A stretch of DNA of 39,994 nucleotides from Oscillospiraceae bacterium (GTDB lineage: Bacteria; Bacillota; Clostridia; Oscillospirales; Ruminococcaceae), in contig JAFYSU010000043.1 of NCBI GenBank assembly GCA_017559185.1, positions 1 to 39,994 on the forward strand. Direction: 5' to 3'. The notes below the pieces were generated by a model that worked only from the letters and a program-made list of their open reading frames with translations, did no database searches and had not been told where the DNA came from. A program made the translations under genes and the position numbers. Of this stretch, positions 38,068 through 39,994 are shown piece by piece. The number at the start of each line of letters is the position of its first letter. Within the stretch, counting starts at the first letter, position 1.

Positions 38068-38096
38068 TTGACAATACAAACTATTTGTTTTATTAT
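38068..38096 (+). promoter_or_regulatory. promoter of the SnoaL-SDR unit
   Basis: TTGACA (38068-38073), 17 bases, TATTAT (38091-38096). The core AAAACTATTGACA, ATTTGTT and TATTATTA is shared with the promoter at 645-673. Confidence 0.8.
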
Positions 38097-38099
38097 TAG

Positions 38100-38112
38100 C
38101 TCAACGGTTGAG
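38100..38112 (+). promoter_or_regulatory. perfect palindrome at the expected transcription start
   Basis: CTCAACGGTTGAG is a perfect 13-base palindrome with its center around +1 to +5 of the promoter at 38068. A likely repressor or regulator site. Confidence 0.55.
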
Positions 38113-38209
38113 TCTGTTAATTGTCAATCAAAGATTTGCGGTTGTTGGCAGCTTGAATGACAATCAGGTCTGGATCGTTATTATGCTTGTAAAGATGGGA
38201 GGATGTTGC

Positions 38210-38758
38210 ATGGCTGTACATGTTTTGCCTTTCGATGAAAAGATGCGCGAAATGGCAATTGAGGTAATGAAGAATGTACGCAAACAGCAGTACACACCGG
38301 AACTCCTTTGTGAAATGCAGAAGGTAATAGAAGCTAAATACTATTACTGGTGGGCAATGGACATGAAAAAAGAGGAGTATGCGGTTGAACTTTTTACCGA
38401 TGACTTTTCATATTACAATTTCGGGCCTTCGGATGTAAACGCACTCGAGCAGGCAAGAAAATCGAAATATGTAAATTCGTTCCTCTGTACTATGCATATG
38501 GGACATCAACCACTGGTTTGGATGATCAGTGACACTGAAGCAAGAGGTATCTTCCAGTACGAAGACCATCATACATATTTAGATGACGGCAGCGGAGTTC
38601 AGACATGGTCGATTTATGTTGACGACTTTGTAAAAGGTGAAGATGGCGCTTGGCGAATCAAAACCCTGCGTATGGCATTTAAGAAGATGGAAGGTGCTTA
38701 CAAGCAAACTTCTATTCCTGAGGGTTGGGAACCTGCAGAGTGGGAACCTAATAAATAA
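38210..38758 (+). CDS. SnoaL/BaiE-fold protein, second BaiE-like paralogue
   Basis: The 182-residue protein has a 40-residue N-terminal helical extension and then a SnoaL-like cone domain (KYYYWWAMDMKKEEYAVELF, TMHMGHQPLVWMI, YEDHHTYLDDG, AWRIKTLRMAF). Placing it on BaiE by eye, all five catalytic positions are kept: Tyr46, Asp51, His96, Asp119 and Arg154, with His-Asp spacing of 23 as in BaiE. It could be a dehydratase on a different position or epimer (7-beta), an isomerase like BaiI, or a partner of the first BaiE-like gene. GGGAGG lies seven bases before ATG 38210. A longer frame upstream has no site. An SDR follows. Confidence 0.65.
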   Translation: MAVHVLPFDEKMREMAIEVMKNVRKQQYTPELLCEMQKVIEAKYYYWWAMDMKKEEYAVELFTDDFSYYNFGPSDVNALEQARKSKYVNSFLCTMHMGHQPLVWMISDTEARGIFQYEDHHTYLDDGSGVQTWSIYVDDFVKGEDGAWRIKTLRMAFKKMEGAYKQTSIPEGWEPAEWEPNK

Positions 38759-38855
38759 TAGGAAGAAATCTTGCAATTTAATTTTGTGACCCATCGCCGT
38801 TTATGAAGCGGCGGAGAGATATTATAATTTTCTAAATGTGAAGGAGAGTATTAAC

Positions 38856-39620
38856 ATGAGATTGAAAGACAGAGTAGCACTTATTACAGGTTCCGCACGT
38901 GGTATTGGTTTTGCAGTAGCAACCAAATTCCTCGAAGAAGGCGCAAAAGTTGCTATCAACGGTACAAAAGCTGAAACTGTAGATAAAGCAGTAGCTGCAT
39001 TGAAAGAAAAATTCCCAAATGCTGAAATCATCGGCACACCAGCAAGAATGGAAAGCACCGAAGAAATCGAAGCAATGTTCAAAGCTGTTATGGACAAATG
39101 GGGCAGACTGGATATCCTCGTTAACAACGCAGGTGTTTCTCAGAACGCACCAATCGAAACCATGTCCGATGAAGATTTCTGGGGCGTTATGGACATCAAC
39201 GTTAACGGTCTGTGGAAATGCTGCCGTGCAGGCGTTAGAATCATGAAAGAACAGGGCAAAGGCGCTATCATCAACACCAGCTCCCTGACTTCCCGTCACG
39301 GTTCTCCAAACCAGAGCGCATACTCCGTTTCCAAATTCGCAGTTCGCGGTATTACCCGTGCACTCAGCCGTGAAGTTGGTAAATACGGTATCCGCGTTAA
39401 CTCCGTATCCCCAGGCGTTGTTATGACTGAAATGGCTAAAGAAGCAGTTCTGGCTCGTCCAGGCGGTGAACAGATGATGGCTGCTATGTGCAAAATGACA
39501 GCTCTGGGCCGTACTGCTACACCAGAAGATATGGCTGGTTCTTTCGCATTCCTTGCTTCCGATGACGCTGCTTATGTAACAGGCGCTATCATTGACTGCG
39601 ACGGCGGTATCATCATGTAA
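38856..39620 (+). CDS. short-chain dehydrogenase, BaiA-like
   Basis: A 254-residue classical SDR: TGSARGIG (12-19) for cofactor, NNAG (90-93), Asn115, Ser143, Tyr156 and Lys160 as catalytic tetrad. It resembles BaiA (3-alpha-hydroxysteroid dehydrogenase), with MRLKDRVALITGSARGIGF in place of BaiA's QDKVTIITGGTRGIGF, but also many other SDRs, so the 3-alpha role rests on context. The loop after beta 2 reads NGTK without an acidic residue, so NADP(H) is possible. ATG 38856 has AAGGAG; GTG 38838 is upstream without support. All seven prolines are CCA and no ATA isoleucine codon occurs. Confidence 0.75.
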   Translation: MRLKDRVALITGSARGIGFAVATKFLEEGAKVAINGTKAETVDKAVAALKEKFPNAEIIGTPARMESTEEIEAMFKAVMDKWGRLDILVNNAGVSQNAPIETMSDEDFWGVMDINVNGLWKCCRAGVRIMKEQGKGAIINTSSLTSRHGSPNQSAYSVSKFAVRGITRALSREVGKYGIRVNSVSPGVVMTEMAKEAVLARPGGEQMMAAMCKMTALGRTATPEDMAGSFAFLASDDAAYVTGAIIDCDGGIIM

Positions 39621-39625
39621 TTTGT

Positions 39626-39643
39626 GAACAGTACATACTGTTC
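39626..39643. promoter_or_regulatory. 18-base palindrome after the SDR gene
   Basis: GAACAGTA and TACTGTTC flank CA, immediately after the SDR stop. It may be an operator for the downstream gene or an RNA hairpin followed by a run of A. Confidence 0.45.
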
Positions 39644-39667
39644 TATTAAAAAAAAGTAAGTAATTAA

Positions 39668-39702
39668 GAGGATTACCCTTGAAATGTTCAAGGGTAATCC
39701 TC
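39668..39702 (+). other. 16-bp perfect hairpin between the SDR and BaiCD-like genes
   Basis: GAGGATTACCCTTGAA pairs perfectly with TTCAAGGGTAATCCTC around ATG. No T-tract directly follows (AATAGTAAGTTTTG), so it is a weak terminator or an RNA processing element between the two genes. Confidence 0.55.
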
Positions 39703-39796
39703 AATAGTAAGTTTTGTTAACAGGGACTTGAATTCACCAACATTGAGCATGTAGTTAGAACATGGTATTGCGGTATATGATGGTGTAATTATTCAA

Positions 39797-39819
39797 TTGA
39801 CAGTGGTTAGTCCACTGTC
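39797..39819 (+). promoter_or_regulatory. palindrome overlapping a -35-like TTGACA upstream of the BaiCD-like gene
   Basis: TTGACA at 39797-39802 lies in an inverted repeat with arms GACAGTGG and CCACTGTC (39799-39819). The best -10 is TAAAGT at 39822 with a long 19-base spacer, so the promoter would need an activator. Confidence 0.4.
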
Positions 39820-39904
39820 GCTAAAGTTAGTAAATAATATCAGGCTTTCCAGAAAAGAAAGCACGAAAAATTCTTATAAAGGTTAAAGAAAGGTGGCAAA
39901 TCCT

Positions 39905-39994
39905 ATGGCTTATGAAAAACTGTTTTCCCCTCTGAAAATTAGAGGCGTTGAACTGAGAAACCGCGTAGTTCTCCCAGCAATGATGACAAAAATG
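39905..39994 (+). CDS. baiCD: BaiCD-like NADH:flavin oxidoreductase, N-terminal fragment
   Basis: Only the first 30 codons are in the window. They read AYEKLFSPLKIRGVELRNR and VVLPAMMTKM, close to C. scindens BaiCD (SYEALFSPFKVRGLELKNR, IVLPGMNTKM, from memory) and less like BaiH. BaiCD oxidises and reduces C4-C5 of 3-oxo bile acids. The start has GAAAGGTGG at about nine bases. The gene is cut by the window edge, so cofactor domains cannot be checked. It completes a set of two complementary old yellow enzymes with the BaiH-like gene. Confidence 0.7.
   Translation, partial: MAYEKLFSPLKIRGVELRNRVVLPAMMTKM

Noticed and set aside
38832..39704. 290-codon frame on the minus strand opposite the SDR
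   Set aside because: Cys/His/Phe-rich shadow of the SDR codon pattern, without start signals. The SDR motifs are unambiguous on the plus strand.
31219..39994. mobile element or prophage carrying the bai-like island
   Set aside because: No integrase, transposase, tRNA attachment site or flanking direct repeat is visible. Transfer remains possible, but the right edge is not in view.

Overview
The window reads as chromosome of an anaerobic, low-to-moderate GC member of the Clostridia, most likely a gut Oscillospirales/Ruminococcaceae relative. This is inferred from gene families: SCIFF peptide with its radical SAM maturase, Prp plus an N-terminally extended L27, YunB and SpoIIM sporulation proteins, DUF5711, a YmfF/YmfH-type M16 pair and an ECF module without a dedicated S component. 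No rRNA, tRNA, IS element, prophage or CRISPR array was seen.

Positions 1-1,200 hold two small unrecognised genes, one behind a strong promoter with a long perfect inverted repeat. Positions 1,490-14,720 are a long plus-strand housekeeping run: ruvC-ruvA-ruvB-glmM-methyltransferase, ecfA1-ecfA2-ecfT-truA, then DUF5711-cvpA-yunB-ligA-spoIIM. A convergent asd gene follows. From 16,271 come queA-tgt-yajC-TIGR04086, a minus-strand RsiV-like lipoprotein or secreted protein, scfA-scfB, the M16 pair-lgt-folD, the L21 leader with rplU-prp-rpmA, and obgE-mrnC-yitT.

From about 31,200 to the end the window changes character. It becomes an accessory catabolic island with long AT-rich spacers, individual strong promoters and palindromes. 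The genes are a BaiE-like dehydratase and a BaiH-like flavin/Fe-S oxidoreductase (minus), an IclR regulator (plus), an unrecognised four-helix membrane protein and a BaiG-like MFS transporter (minus), then a second BaiE-fold (SnoaL-like) protein, a BaiA-like SDR and the start of a BaiCD-like oxidoreductase (plus, cut by the window end). Together these supply the core chemistry of bile-acid 7-dehydroxylation: C3 oxidation/reduction, C4-C5 and C6-C7 desaturation/reduction, dehydration and uptake. The layout is split and divergent, not the single baiBCDEAFGHI operon, and neither a CoA ligase (baiB) nor a CoA transferase (baiF) is visible here. The island is therefore either an alternative bai locus or a related pathway acting on another hydroxylated steroid or similar substrate. 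Several of its genes carry the codon bias of highly expressed genes, like the ribosomal protein genes nearby.
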